DNA of 37,483 nucleotides from an uncultured Lachnospiraceae bacterium (GCA_900316805.1 ONEJ01000101.1:1-37483); one strand, 5' to 3'; positions 1 through 8,226 are shown, counted from the stretch's first letter. Program-made: numbers and translations. The notes: a model not told the origin generated them from the sequence alone.

Positions 1-261
1 AGTTTGGAACTGCCAAGCACGTTAGGAATTGTTTGCAGGAAGATTGCTCAGAAACTGGATGGATTTGAAGGATTTCATTTTCACCAGCTGCGACACACCT
101 ATACAAGCAACCTTCTGGCAAATGGAGCAGCACCAAAGGATGTGCAGGAACTGTTAGGACACTCAGATGTCAGTACCACAATGAATGTCTACGCTCACTC
201 CACGAGAAAAGCCAAACGGGAATCCGCAAAGTTACTTGATAAAGTGGCAGGCAACGACTAA
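1..261 (+). CDS. Tyrosine recombinase (integrase), C-terminal fragment
   Basis: The reading frame is open from base 1, so the 5' part lies outside the window; 86 residues are visible. They form the C-terminal half of a tyrosine recombinase catalytic domain: the HQLRHTY box (second Arg of the R-H-R triad), LLGHSDVSTT (His) and the nucleophile Tyr in NVYAH. This family cuts and rejoins DNA at attachment sites to integrate or excise phages and integrative elements. The gene ends with a charged Lys/Arg tail typical of Tn916-like and phage integrases. An integrase at the edge of housekeeping DNA suggests that this is one end of a mobile element and that an attachment site lies within a few hundred bases downstream. 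Which element type it belongs to cannot be told from this fragment. Confidence 0.9.
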   Translation, partial: SLELPSTLGIVCRKIAQKLDGFEGFHFHQLRHTYTSNLLANGAAPKDVQELLGHSDVSTTMNVYAHSTRKAKRESAKLLDKVAGND

Positions 262-265
262 ATAA

Positions 266-373
266 AACTTTCCCTTATTTCCCTTACGATTATCTCATAA
301 GGGCAAAAATAAGGGAAAATACATATCATTTCACTAACGACTTAGCTGGAAAGCCTGTAAAATAGGGAAAGTT
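266..373. repeat. TTTCCCTTA direct and inverted repeat array after the integrase
   Basis: TTTCCCTTA occurs twice in tandem (269-277, 278-286). Its reverse complement occurs at 310-318 (TAAGGGAAA) and, with one mismatch, at 298-306. AACTTTCCCT (266-275) is repeated inverted at 364-373. The inner copies can pair as a hairpin (269-286 with 298-318, with a 3-nt bulge). The position, starting 5 bp after the integrase stop, fits either integrase arm-type binding sites near the element end or a terminator for the integrase. The distal element end would be needed to define the att core. Confidence 0.55.
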
Positions 374-476
374 AGAAAGATATTTCGGCAAATTAGAATT
401 GAGCTTTCATCTATTTGTATCCTTTCATTCGCTGCTTAGAAAAGTTTGGGGCTGACTATAAAATACAATTTGATAT

Positions 477-527
477 AAAAATAGAGCTAATGTATAAATT
501 CAAAACTTATACATTAACCCTATTTTT
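477..527. terminator. AT-rich hairpin, possible bidirectional terminator
   Basis: Arms 477-497 and 507-527 are 21 bp each and complementary except at two positions that can wobble on one strand. The loop is 9 nt. Each strand ends in a TATTTTT run, so the hairpin could stop transcription from both sides: plus-strand reads from the integrase and minus-strand reads from the GGDEF-EAL gene. The stem is AT-rich, so strength is uncertain. Confidence 0.45.
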
Positions 528-549
528 GCCACTTGGGCTGCATCCCGAA

Positions 550-782
550 CTGCGTATAAGTTGCTGCAGGCAATACGCATTCAGCCACGGCGCATTTGTA
601 TTTTCGTTACAGTTCACAGGTATGTGAACTGTAACGGTTTTGGGCAATGCTCCCGCATGCAAAATTGTCCAAAACTGCAAACGGCAGACTTTCATACGGT
701 ATTTTCGGTTCCGAAAATACCTACCTGTGAACAGTAGCGTATTTTCCTTACCTTATACGCAGAAAAATCCGTGTGGGAAGTT
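550..782. repeat. Structured palindromic region, relative of the 7323-7635 element
   Basis: No gene is seen here. Local perfect or near-perfect hairpins are 551-557/573-579, 605-618/623-636 (14-bp arms, loop GGTA), 637-648/664-675 (one mismatch) and 698-708/711-721 (11-bp arms, 2-nt loop). Long-range pairings compete with them: 550-560 with 752-762, and 612-622 with 722-732, both 11 bp and perfect. The right edge, 765-782, matches the end of the 313-bp palindrome (7617-7634) at 17 of 18 bases. On the minus strand this lies directly after the stop of the GGDEF-EAL gene, so it would be the 3' end of that transcript. Confidence 0.6.
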
Positions 783-790
783 TTTATTAT

Positions 791-3502
791 TTATGTATCG
801 CTCTCTTTCATCACATTCTCTCTCATGAAGGCATCGTAAAATTCTTCCTTAGGAACCGGCTTGCCAAAATAAAATCCCTGAATCATCTCCGCCTTCGTCT
901 GCTTAAGGATCTCCACCTGTTCCTTGGTCTCGATACCCTCCACAATACAGTGGATACCAAGATCATTGATGAGGCTGGTCATGTAATCCAGCACGATACG
1001 GCTTTTCTGATTCTTGGTAATCTCCATTACCATAGAGCGATCAATCTTGGCCGAATCAAAATCATACTGGATCAAAACAGACAGATTCGAATAGTGGCTT
1101 CCAAAATCATCCATGGAAAGCCTGAAACCAAGCTGTTTCAGATTATTGGCCACATCCTTGATGACAACATGATCCATGTCACCGATGGTCTCTGTCACCT
1201 CAATATGTATGAGTCCCGTGGAAATACTGTATTTTTCGGTCATTTCTCTGACCCGATTTACAAGGTCCGGATACATAATGGTCATCTTGGAGAAATTCAC
1301 GGAAATCGGTATCATCCTGTGCCCGCACTGCAACTGCTCCTGCTGGTACTTAAACACCTCCTCCAGCACATACAGGTCAATCATATGCACCAGATTATAG
1401 CGCTCCAGAATCGGGATAAATACCCCGGGTCCAACAATTCCCAGTTCGTCATCGATCTGGCGGACAAGTGCCTCTGCACCCTCCGTCCGACTGGTATGGA
1501 TGTTTACCTTCGGCTGCAGATAAACCAGATAATGTCCCCGGTTCATCAGATCCGTGACTTCATCGATCACGCTCTGTTCCATTCGATTGATCAATTCGGA
1601 GCCATGCATCAGCTTGAGCTTATCATTGTTCATGACTACCTCAGCCTCCGTGATCTGAGCGCGGATCCGTGGATGCACACTCCAGCTGTATCCCAATGCA
1701 ACACCAATTTCCAGGTTTTCCAGCTCCCGTCTTACCTGAGTGACCAGAAGTTCTATATCCTGCTTACTGATATCCGGGCAGACCACTAACATCTGATCCT
1801 CATCATAACGGAAGCACCGATAATCCCTGCAGACCTTTTGCAGGACATCTGCCACTTCCACCAGCTTCTTATTCCCCTTCATGTAGCCAAACTGCCTGTT
1901 GATATCAGCCAGATGGATCACATCCGTTGTGATCACGCCGAAGGATTCAAAAACGTTGTTTTTATTTTCCACGGTCCACTGGGTGTAAACTGCGCGGTTC
2001 CACAGCCCCGTCAACTTATCGTGGGTTCTGTCGTATTCCTGCTTCTCCGTCAAATGATCGTGCAGAATGCGAAGCAGCAGACAGGACTCTATCATGCGAA
2101 GGATCGCCGTCTCCTTTGAATGTCTTCTCGGATTAATGACGAGAAGCACACAGGTATGCTCCTCCTGTTCCCGAATGGCCGAAGCGGCCAGAGACCAGAT
2201 CCGGCTTTCCGTCAGGAAATCGTACAGCCGCCTGTGTTCCGCCTGAAAACTAATGACATTCTCCACACGGACTTCTCCTGCATTTACCACAAGATCAATG
2301 AGAGGCTTCAGCTTTCCTCCGTCAAACATCTTTCTGATTTTGGAAGCCATCTCCATGGCGCTTTCTTTATGGCTTTCCCGGATATGAGCTAGTTTCCCAG
2401 CTTCCCCATAAAACAGACAAACACTGTCTGCATCGAAGAACTCCACAAGGGAAAACAGCACACTCTGCACCCCGTTATCATAGCTTTCAGAAACAATAAG
2501 ATTCTGGCATTGCTGCAGCTGCTCTAAAATATCCTGGGCATTTCCTGCGATGGGTGTCAGTGGCTGTAAGCTGCTGTTCTTCGCCTGCTGGTCAATCTCC
2601 TGCTCCACATCCTGATAGAAGATAATCCTGTTTTTCCCTCTGCGCTTTGCTTCATAAACCGCCTGATCTGCCTCGTAATACAGATCCTGAAAGCTCATGC
2701 CCCGGCTTCCCAGGATGCTCACCCCCATGGATGCACAGTATTCCATGTCAAAAATGATGGATTTCAGCCTCTTCCTCAACCGCACACAGAATTCCTCCAT
2801 CTCGCTGCGATCCGAGAAATTCCATACAAAGGCTGCGAACTCATCTCCACCAAGCCGGCCTGCTACGCCCCGGTTACGAACCATATCACCAAGGATCTCT
2901 CCGGTCTGGCTTAACACCAGGTCTCCCACCGCGTGTCCCTGGGTATCATTGATCATCTTGAAATCATCAATATCCATCATGAGAAACAAGGCATTGGATT
3001 TACAGTCCCGGATGGATTTTTCACAGATTTCCTCAAAGGACATATGATTATACACATTCGTGAGAACGTCAAGTTCTGCCTGTCTCTTAATCTTCTCACT
3101 CTGCACCTTTTCCTTATGAACAGAAAGAAAACGGCCAACGATCCGTTCAACGCTGCCATCACTGCCGGCAACACTTACCAGATAGAAACGATGCCACTCC
3201 GGTATTTTCCCCTTTTCTAAAAAATGAGCATCCACCACTGTGTGGGTTGGCTTTTTCATACAGGCGCGGATTGCTCTCTGGTACTTCTTCCTGTCCTCCG
3301 GCGTGATGAAAACTTCCCCTGCTCGTTTATTATTCAAATAACCCGGAATCTGATAAAGCATCACAAACTGCCCATCCACAATTTTGTATACAAATGCCTC
3401 GTCAGATGCAACATCATATTCCAGAATCTTTTCCCGATTCTGTTCCACGATCATTCGTAACAGTTTGCTGTTGTTCTCTTCTTCCCTCTTATTGATATCC
3501 AT
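791..3502 (-). CDS. PAS-like / GGDEF / degenerate GGDEF / EAL cyclic-di-GMP protein
   Basis: A 903-residue soluble protein with no signal peptide or membrane segment. Order: PAS-like region (about 20-135); GGDEF diguanylate cyclase domain (about 140-305) with intact RLGGDEFA; GAF-like linker (about 320-465); a second GGDEF fold (about 475-620) whose motif is degraded to RYDEDQM; C-terminal EAL phosphodiesterase domain (about 640-890). The EAL catalytic set looks complete: GAEALVR, SVNFS, EVTET, MDDFG, AKIDR, EGIET and QGFYF. It could therefore make and break cyclic-di-GMP, probably with the second GGDEF as a regulatory domain. The start chosen is ATG at 3502. A TTG at 3538, overlapping the stop of the HAD gene and preceded by AAGG, is an alternative that adds 12 residues. 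It is the last gene of the purine-HAD cluster. Confidence 0.9.
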   Translation of the reverse strand: MDINKREEENNSKLLRMIVEQNREKILEYDVASDEAFVYKIVDGQFVMLYQIPGYLNNKRAGEVFITPEDRKKYQRAIRACMKKPTHTVVDAHFLEKGKIPEWHRFYLVSVAGSDGSVERIVGRFLSVHKEKVQSEKIKRQAELDVLTNVYNHMSFEEICEKSIRDCKSNALFLMMDIDDFKMINDTQGHAVGDLVLSQTGEILGDMVRNRGVAGRLGGDEFAAFVWNFSDRSEMEEFCVRLRKRLKSIIFDMEYCASMGVSILGSRGMSFQDLYYEADQAVYEAKRRGKNRIIFYQDVEQEIDQQAKNSSLQPLTPIAGNAQDILEQLQQCQNLIVSESYDNGVQSVLFSLVEFFDADSVCLFYGEAGKLAHIRESHKESAMEMASKIRKMFDGGKLKPLIDLVVNAGEVRVENVISFQAEHRRLYDFLTESRIWSLAASAIREQEEHTCVLLVINPRRHSKETAILRMIESCLLLRILHDHLTEKQEYDRTHDKLTGLWNRAVYTQWTVENKNNVFESFGVITTDVIHLADINRQFGYMKGNKKLVEVADVLQKVCRDYRCFRYDEDQMLVVCPDISKQDIELLVTQVRRELENLEIGVALGYSWSVHPRIRAQITEAEVVMNNDKLKLMHGSELINRMEQSVIDEVTDLMNRGHYLVYLQPKVNIHTSRTEGAEALVRQIDDELGIVGPGVFIPILERYNLVHMIDLYVLEEVFKYQQEQLQCGHRMIPISVNFSKMTIMYPDLVNRVREMTEKYSISTGLIHIEVTETIGDMDHVVIKDVANNLKQLGFRLSMDDFGSHYSNLSVLIQYDFDSAKIDRSMVMEITKNQKSRIVLDYMTSLINDLGIHCIVEGIETKEQVEILKQTKAEMIQGFYFGKPVPKEEFYDAFMRENVMKESDT

Positions 3503-3534
3503 AACCCCATCCCCATTGCAAATTACACAATCAT

Positions 3535-4170
3535 TCAATTTAAAACCTTATCAGCTGCCTCAATCAGTTCCTCAAAGGAATGAACCTTCGGTACATCCTC
3601 ACTGACCGTACCAAATCCGTAGGCTGCATGAATAAACTTGATCCCTGCCTGTCTGCTGGAATCATAATCCCCCTGAATATCTCCTACATATACAGCATCC
3701 TCTAATTGATTTCTCTGGTACAAAAGGGCGATATTTTCTCCCTTGGACTTATCATTATTGCCGTAACACTCAATGTCCTCGATCAGGTCATGAAACTTGT
3801 AATGATCTAAAAAAGCCTCAATGTACCCGGCCTGACAGTTGCTGACAATATATAAGTGATACTTCTTTTTCAGTACTTCCATGGTCTGACGGATCTTGGG
3901 GTACAAAGTGCCCCCATGCTCCCGCAGATACTCATTCTCATATTCCCCGCACCGGTCCAGAAGCTCCATACGCTTTTCCTTCGGCAGGTCAGCAAAAAGA
4001 ATATCCGCAATCACATCCATAGTCTTTCCCATGACAGACTGCATATCTTCCGCCGTCAGCGGTTCTCTCTGATAGTCGCTCTGACGGATGACCTCATTCC
4101 AGGAGGCCACTACCTCCGGCGCTGAATCCCAAAGGGTTCCGTCCATATCAAAAATGATACCTTTTTTCAT
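3535..4170 (-). CDS. HAD-family phosphatase (phosphoglycolate phosphatase-like)
   Basis: 211 residues, the usual length for a HAD subfamily IA hydrolase. Motif I is FDMDGT (nucleophile Asp and acid-base Asp) at residues 7-12. Motif II is IVSNC. The motif III Lys is in NNDKSKGEN, and motif IV is VGDIQGDYDSS. A helical cap lies between motifs I and II. The family removes phosphate from small metabolites such as 2-phosphoglycolate, sugar phosphates or pyrophosphate; the substrate cannot be read from sequence. The start codon overlaps the purD stop (ATGA) and its own stop touches the GGDEF-EAL gene, so it is translationally coupled on both sides. The neighbourhood hints at a nucleotide or sugar-phosphate clean-up role, which is inference. 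Confidence 0.88.
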   Translation of the reverse strand: MKKGIIFDMDGTLWDSAPEVVASWNEVIRQSDYQREPLTAEDMQSVMGKTMDVIADILFADLPKEKRMELLDRCGEYENEYLREHGGTLYPKIRQTMEVLKKKYHLYIVSNCQAGYIEAFLDHYKFHDLIEDIECYGNNDKSKGENIALLYQRNQLEDAVYVGDIQGDYDSSRQAGIKFIHAAYGFGTVSEDVPKVHSFEELIEAADKVLN

Positions 4171-5441
4171 GCCTCATCAATTGCCTTTCCGATATCGTGG
4201 CGCATATATTTATTGTCAAAATCTACCCATTCTGTTGCCTCATAGGCTTTGGCTCTTGCTTCCTTTAAATCTTTTCCGGTTGCGGTAATGCCCAGAACAC
4301 GGCCTCCGTTTGTAACGATGCGTCCATCCTCATCAAACTTTGTGCCTGCATGGAAACAGAAGTAGTCATCTTTTCCATCGAAGTTCTCCATTCCGGAAAT
4401 CGGAAATCCCTTCTCATAGGCAACCGGGTAGCCATCGGAAGCCAGTACAACACAGACAGCTGCATTATCCTCAAACTGCAGATCTATGCTATCCAGTTTT
4501 CCTTCCACACATGCCTCCATGACATCTATAATATCGTTTTTCATGCGGGGAAGTACCACTTGTGCCTCCGGATCACCGAATCTGGCATTGTACTCTAAGA
4601 CCTTCGGTCCATCCTCTGTCAGCATCAGCCCGAAGAAGATCACACCGGTAAATGGTCTTCCCTCTGCAGCCATAGCATCTACCGTTGGCTGATAAATATA
4701 CTTCTGGCAGAAATCATCCACTTCCTTGGTGTAGAAAGGACTCGGAGAGAAATTACCCATACCACCGGTATTCAGTCCCTGATCCCCGTCCTTTGCACGC
4801 TTATGATCCTGTGCGGAGGACATGATCTTGATAGTCTTTCCATCCACGAAGGAAAGAACGGATACTTCACGCCCCGTCATGAATTCTTCAATAACCATAG
4901 TATTTCCGGCGTTTCCGAATTTCTTGTCCTCCATGATGGTGTGGACGCCTTCCTTTGCTTCCTCAAGGGTATTACAGATTAATACACCCTTTCCCAACGC
5001 CAGGCCGTCTGCCTTCAGTACGATAGGCATTTTTGCGGTCTCAAGATATTTCAAGGCTTCCTGTGGGTCTGTGAAGTTCTCATATGCCGCTGTGGGGATA
5101 TGGTATTTTTTCATCAGATCTTTGGAAAAGGCCTTGGAGCCCTCCAGAATGGCTGCGTTTTTGCGGGGACCGAATACTTTAAGGCCCTCTGCCTCAAATA
5201 CGTCAACGATTCCGCCTACCAATGGGTCGTCCATGCCTACGATGGTGAAATCGATGGCTTTCTCTTTGGCGAAAGCCACCAGCTTGTCAAATTCCATGGC
5301 ACCGATGGATACGCACTCTGCAAGGGCTGCGATTCCGGCGTTTCCCGGTGCACAGTATATTTTATCTACACGTGGGCTCTTCGCCACGCTTGTAACGATG
5401 GCGTGCTCGCGGCCGCCGCTTCCTACTACAAGAACTTTCAT
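4167..5441 (-). CDS. purD: Phosphoribosylamine-glycine ligase (GAR synthetase)
   Basis: Second step of de novo purine synthesis: joins glycine to 5-phosphoribosylamine using ATP. 424 residues, full length for PurD. The N-terminal VVGSGGREH marks the dinucleotide-like N domain. The ATP-grasp part carries KADGLALGKGV (about 143-153), and EYNARFGDPEAQ (about 286-297) is the metal/ATP site signature. The open frame extends upstream to 5528, but the ATG at 5441 is the true start: it begins MKVLVVGSGG and has GAGGAG 6-7 bases before it. It follows purN with a 163-bp gap and overlaps the HAD phosphatase start by 4 bases. Confidence 0.97.
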   Translation of the reverse strand: MKVLVVGSGGREHAIVTSVAKSPRVDKIYCAPGNAGIAALAECVSIGAMEFDKLVAFAKEKAIDFTIVGMDDPLVGGIVDVFEAEGLKVFGPRKNAAILEGSKAFSKDLMKKYHIPTAAYENFTDPQEALKYLETAKMPIVLKADGLALGKGVLICNTLEEAKEGVHTIMEDKKFGNAGNTMVIEEFMTGREVSVLSFVDGKTIKIMSSAQDHKRAKDGDQGLNTGGMGNFSPSPFYTKEVDDFCQKYIYQPTVDAMAAEGRPFTGVIFFGLMLTEDGPKVLEYNARFGDPEAQVVLPRMKNDIIDVMEACVEGKLDSIDLQFEDNAAVCVVLASDGYPVAYEKGFPISGMENFDGKDDYFCFHAGTKFDEDGRIVTNGGRVLGITATGKDLKEARAKAYEATEWVDFDNKYMRHDIGKAIDEA

Positions 5442-5465
5442 GTTTTTTCTCCTCGCTTTTAGGTC

Positions 5466-5498
5466 GGCAATCATCAGAGGGGGTATGAAGTGATTGCC
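5466..5498. other. Hairpin in the purD leader
   Basis: GGCAATCA (5466-5473) and TGATTGCC (5491-5498) form a perfect 8-bp stem upstream of purD. On the plus strand it is followed by TATTTTTG and looks like a terminator, but no plus-strand gene ends here. On the minus strand it lies about 25 bases before the purD start and could affect mRNA processing or ribosome access. A consensus TTGACA lies further upstream at about 5574-5579 (complement), with no convincing -10 box. Confidence 0.4.
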
Positions 5499-5604
5499 TA
5501 TTTTTGTTGTGAATGCGGGCAGGCACATTGCATATTCTTCTCAGTACTATCTAATAACCATCACAAAAAGTATTGTGTCAACAAACTTATTTTACGATGT
5601 CTAG

Positions 5605-6231
5605 TTAATCCGAGATATGTACCTTACCATCTACTACGGAGACTTTACCGTTCGCGATCAGGTCGATGGCGCAGGGAAGGATCTTCCACTCGGCCTGCTC
5701 CATGACGCGGCGCTGTAAGATTTCCGGGGTATCTCCCTCTTTTATTTCTACGGCTTTCTGCAGGATGATGGGGCCGGTGTCGGTTCCCTCGTCTACAAAG
5801 TGTACGGTAGCTCCGGTGACACGGACGCCGCGGGCCAGGGCTCCTTCGTGTACCTTCAGGCCATAGTAGCCTTTGCCGCAGAAGGAGGGGATTAAGGACG
5901 GATGGATGTTGATGATGCGGTTTCTGTATTTCTGGATCATCTGCTCCGGAATGACTACAAGGAAGCCCGCCAGTACTACCAGATCTACCTGATAGCTGTC
6001 CAACTGCCGCAGGAAGTCCTCGTTGAAGGCTTCTCTTGATTCATAATCCTTGGGGCTGATGCAGATGGCTTCTATGCCATGGTTCTTTGCCCGCTCTAAG
6101 GCGTAGGCTCCCGGATTGTTGCTGATGACAACGGAAATCTGTGTGTTTGTGATGATTCCGTTATCAATGGCATCCATGATGGCCTGCAGGTTTGTTCCGC
6201 CTCCGGATACACATACTGCTATTTTTAGCAT
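5605..6231 (-). CDS. purN: Phosphoribosylglycinamide formyltransferase
   Basis: Transfers a formyl group from 10-formyl-tetrahydrofolate to GAR, the third purine step. 208 residues, normal for PurN. It begins [17 protein letters not shown], the phosphate-binding GGGTNLQ loop. The catalytic block is present: [10 protein letters not shown] (Asn and His) and [19 protein letters not shown] (the Asp-containing loop). The start overlaps the end of purM (ATGCTAA), which indicates coupling. Confidence 0.97.
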   Translation of the reverse strand: MLKIAVCVSGGGTNLQAIMDAIDNGIITNTQISVVISNNPGAYALERAKNHGIEAICISPKDYESREAFNEDFLRQLDSYQVDLVVLAGFLVVIPEQMIQKYRNRIINIHPSLIPSFCGKGYYGLKVHEGALARGVRVTGATVHFVDEGTDTGPIILQKAVEIKEGDTPEILQRRVMEQAEWKILPCAIDLIANGKVSVVDGKVHISD

Positions 6232-7250
6232 AATGTTACGCCTTTCTCTCCCTCTGTGATCTTACCTACGATATATGGGGTATCTCCGGCTGCCCTGATA
6301 GCTTCCATGGTCTTATCCACGTCAGCAGGATCTACTGCCAGTACCATACCAAGACCCATGTTATAGGTATTGTACATCATATGCTCTTCTACATCGCCCT
6401 CACGTGCCATCAGGGTAAAGATTGGAGGAACCGGATAGCTGTTCTTCTCGATCACGGCATGCTTGCCCTCCGGAAGCATACGTGGAACATTCTCATAGAA
6501 GCCGCCTCCCGTGATGTGGCTGCATGCTTTTACACGGACACCGGCATCCTTGATGGATTTTAATGCCTTCACATAGATGCGGGTTGGTGCAAGAAGTGCC
6601 TCGCCCAGTGTGGTTCCCAGCTCATCAATATATGTATTCAGTGTTTCTTCGTTCATGCGGAAAATCTTACGCACCAGAGAAAATCCGTTGGAATGAACTC
6701 CGGAGCTTGCCATTCCGATCAGCACATCATCTGCCTTAAGGTCGGCACCGGTAATGATATCCTTCTCATCCACGATTCCTACGGCAAAGCCTGCCAGATC
6801 GTACTCATCCTCCGGCATCAGTCCCGGATGTTCTGCGGTCTCGCCGCCGATCAGTGCACAGCCGGACTGCTTACAGCCCTCTGCCACACCGCTGACGATG
6901 GTAGCGATCTTCTCAGGATAATTTTTGCCACAGGCAATATAATCTAAGAAAAATAATGGCTCACCGCCTGCACAGGCAATATCGTTCACGCACATTGCCA
7001 CACAGTCAATTCCGATGGTATCATGCTTGTCTAAAAGGAATGCCAGTTTAATCTTTGTTCCAACTCCGTCCGTTCCGGATACCAGTGTAGGCTTCTCCAT
7101 ATTCTTAAATGACTCCATAGAAAAAGCACCGGAGAATCCGCCCAGTCCGGTCAATACTTCCGGACGCATTGTATTCTGTACGTACTTCTTCATAAGCTCC
7201 ACTGACTTGTATCCAGCCTCAATATCCACACCGGAATTCTTGTAATCCAT
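6225..7250 (-). CDS. purM: Phosphoribosylformylglycinamidine cyclo-ligase (AIR synthetase)
   Basis: Closes the imidazole ring of AIR using ATP, the fifth purine step. 341 residues, full length. PurM landmarks are visible: [13 protein letters not shown] at the N-terminus, [30 protein letters not shown] and [12 protein letters not shown]. The start at 7250 is preceded by AGGAGG (7258-7263, complement). Between purE and purM lies the 313-bp palindrome, so purM may need its own promoter; a weak candidate is at 7283-7312. The stop overlaps the purN start. Confidence 0.97.
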   Translation of the reverse strand: MDYKNSGVDIEAGYKSVELMKKYVQNTMRPEVLTGLGGFSGAFSMESFKNMEKPTLVSGTDGVGTKIKLAFLLDKHDTIGIDCVAMCVNDIACAGGEPLFFLDYIACGKNYPEKIATIVSGVAEGCKQSGCALIGGETAEHPGLMPEDEYDLAGFAVGIVDEKDIITGADLKADDVLIGMASSGVHSNGFSLVRKIFRMNEETLNTYIDELGTTLGEALLAPTRIYVKALKSIKDAGVRVKACSHITGGGFYENVPRMLPEGKHAVIEKNSYPVPPIFTLMAREGDVEEHMMYNTYNMGLGMVLAVDPADVDKTMEAIRAAGDTPYIVGKITEGEKGVTLC

Positions 7251-7282
7251 TGATTTTTCCTCCTAAAAACGTATTTGCCTGT

Positions 7283-7312
7283 ATTTTATCATATTTTCCA
7301 GCATTTTAGCAA
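7283..7312 (-). promoter_or_regulatory. Possible purM promoter
   Basis: On the minus strand, TTGCTA (7307-7312) and TAAAAT (7283-7288) are separated by 18 bases, about 35 bases before the purM start and downstream of the long palindrome. The match is moderate in AT-rich DNA. Confidence 0.35.
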
Positions 7313-7322
7313 TTATTAATTC

Positions 7323-7635
7323 AAACTTCCCACATGGATTTCCCATCGCCCCCGCCTGCCACATGGATTCTCCGGGGATGGATAGCGGAACTCGCATCAA
7401 ATTGCTGATTTGTCTGGTATCGCATTTCGGCTCTTTTTAGATTTACGTTCATTCGACAGCTGGACACTTCCGGCCTGGAATCCGCCTGAAGTGTTCAGCT
7501 GGCGAATGTACACGAACTTAGAGCCGAAATGCGATACCTGACAAATCTACGCAATTTGTGCGAAATATTCCTCTATCCATCTCCGGAGAATCCATGTGGC
7601 AGGCGGGGGCGATGGGAAATCCATGTGGGAAGTTT
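7323..7635. repeat. 313-bp long palindromic element between purE and purM
   Basis: The outer arms 7323-7375 and 7583-7635 are perfect 53-bp inverted repeats. After one mismatch pairing resumes (7377-7385 with 7573-7581), then 7416-7434 with 7520-7538 (shifted by 4 bases), then 7450-7470 with 7488-7508 (two mismatches). A 17-nt loop (7471-7487) remains. Total arm length is about 148 bp. CCACATGGATT occurs twice inside the left arm (7330-7340, 7359-7369). The direct repeat TTATTAAT flanks the element (7313-7320, 7639-7646) and could be a target-site duplication, though it is AT-rich. No ORF is encoded. It starts 6 bp after the purE stop. Half and diverged copies are at 12118-12203 and 550-782. 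It resembles a MITE or large REP-type element, but I do not recognise a named family. Confidence 0.9.
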
Positions 7636-7641
7636 TAGTTA

Positions 7642-8142
7642 TTAATAGTTTTTATAACCTACTTCCTGAAGGCGTGCGTTCTTGGCTTTTACCTGCTCCT
7701 CCAGATTCTTTGCGTAATCCTTGACCTTTGCCAGGATTTCTTCGTCTCCTACTGCTAAAATCTTTGCAGCAAGAATGGCTGCGTTCTTGGCGCCGTCAAT
7801 GGCAACGGTAGCCACCGGGATTCCCGGGGGCATCTGCATGATGGAGAACACGGCATCCATGCCGTCCAGCTTGCTTCCTGCGAGAGGTACACCGATAACC
7901 GGCAGGGCAGACAGTGCTGCGCACATGCCCGGAAGAGCTGCTGCCATTCCCGCTCCTGCGATCAATACCTTTTCTCCTCTTTCCTCTGCGCCCCTTACCC
8001 ACTGGATCAGTTCATCGGGCTCACGATGGGCTGAGATAATTGCCATCTCATAATCGATACCCAGTTCCTCCAGCATTTCTGCGGCTTTTGCCATGACCTT
8101 AAGGTCCGAGTCACTTCCCATTACAATTCCTACCTGTGGCAT
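7642..8142 (-). CDS. purE: N5-CAIR mutase / AIR carboxylase
   Basis: Carboxylation step of purine synthesis, forming CAIR. 166 residues, normal PurE length. It starts PQVGIVMGSDSDLKVM, the conserved phosphate-binding segment, followed by IISAHREPDEL (catalytic His), GAGMAAALPGMCAA and PVIGVPL. No purK lies next to it. Where I recall E. coli PurE having GAGGAAHLPG, this protein has GAGMAAALPG, with Ala in place of His. It may thus be the class that uses CO2 directly rather than N5-CAIR, which is an inference. The ribosome site AAGGAGG lies 7-8 bases before the ATG. It is first in the purE-M-N-D order. Confidence 0.96.
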   Translation of the reverse strand: MPQVGIVMGSDSDLKVMAKAAEMLEELGIDYEMAIISAHREPDELIQWVRGAEERGEKVLIAGAGMAAALPGMCAALSALPVIGVPLAGSKLDGMDAVFSIMQMPPGIPVATVAIDGAKNAAILAAKILAVGDEEILAKVKDYAKNLEEQVKAKNARLQEVGYKNY

Positions 8143-8197
8143 TTTTGTTTCCTCCTTATGTTTTCCCTCACATATTTCATCTATATTCAGAGTTCAT

Positions 8198-8213
8198 ATC
8201 CTGTATACAGGAT
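8198..8213. promoter_or_regulatory. 16-bp perfect palindrome upstream of purE
   Basis: ATCCTGTATACAGGAT is a perfect palindrome 55 bp upstream of the purE start and 14 bp beyond the stop of the M29 gene. It could be an operator for a dimeric regulator of purE or a small 3' hairpin. The same half-sites recur at 10764-10780. Confidence 0.4.
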
Positions 8214-8226
8214 TGATTTCTGCCCG

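Noticed and set aside
773-1789. 338-codon plus-strand open frame
   Set aside because: It is antisense to the EAL domain, whose motifs are all intact on the minus strand; the translation is His/Ile/Leu-rich with no domain.
8143-8226. Purine riboswitch upstream of purE
   Set aside because: The leader is too short and lacks the conserved TATA...GGNATATGG and GTTTCTACC blocks.
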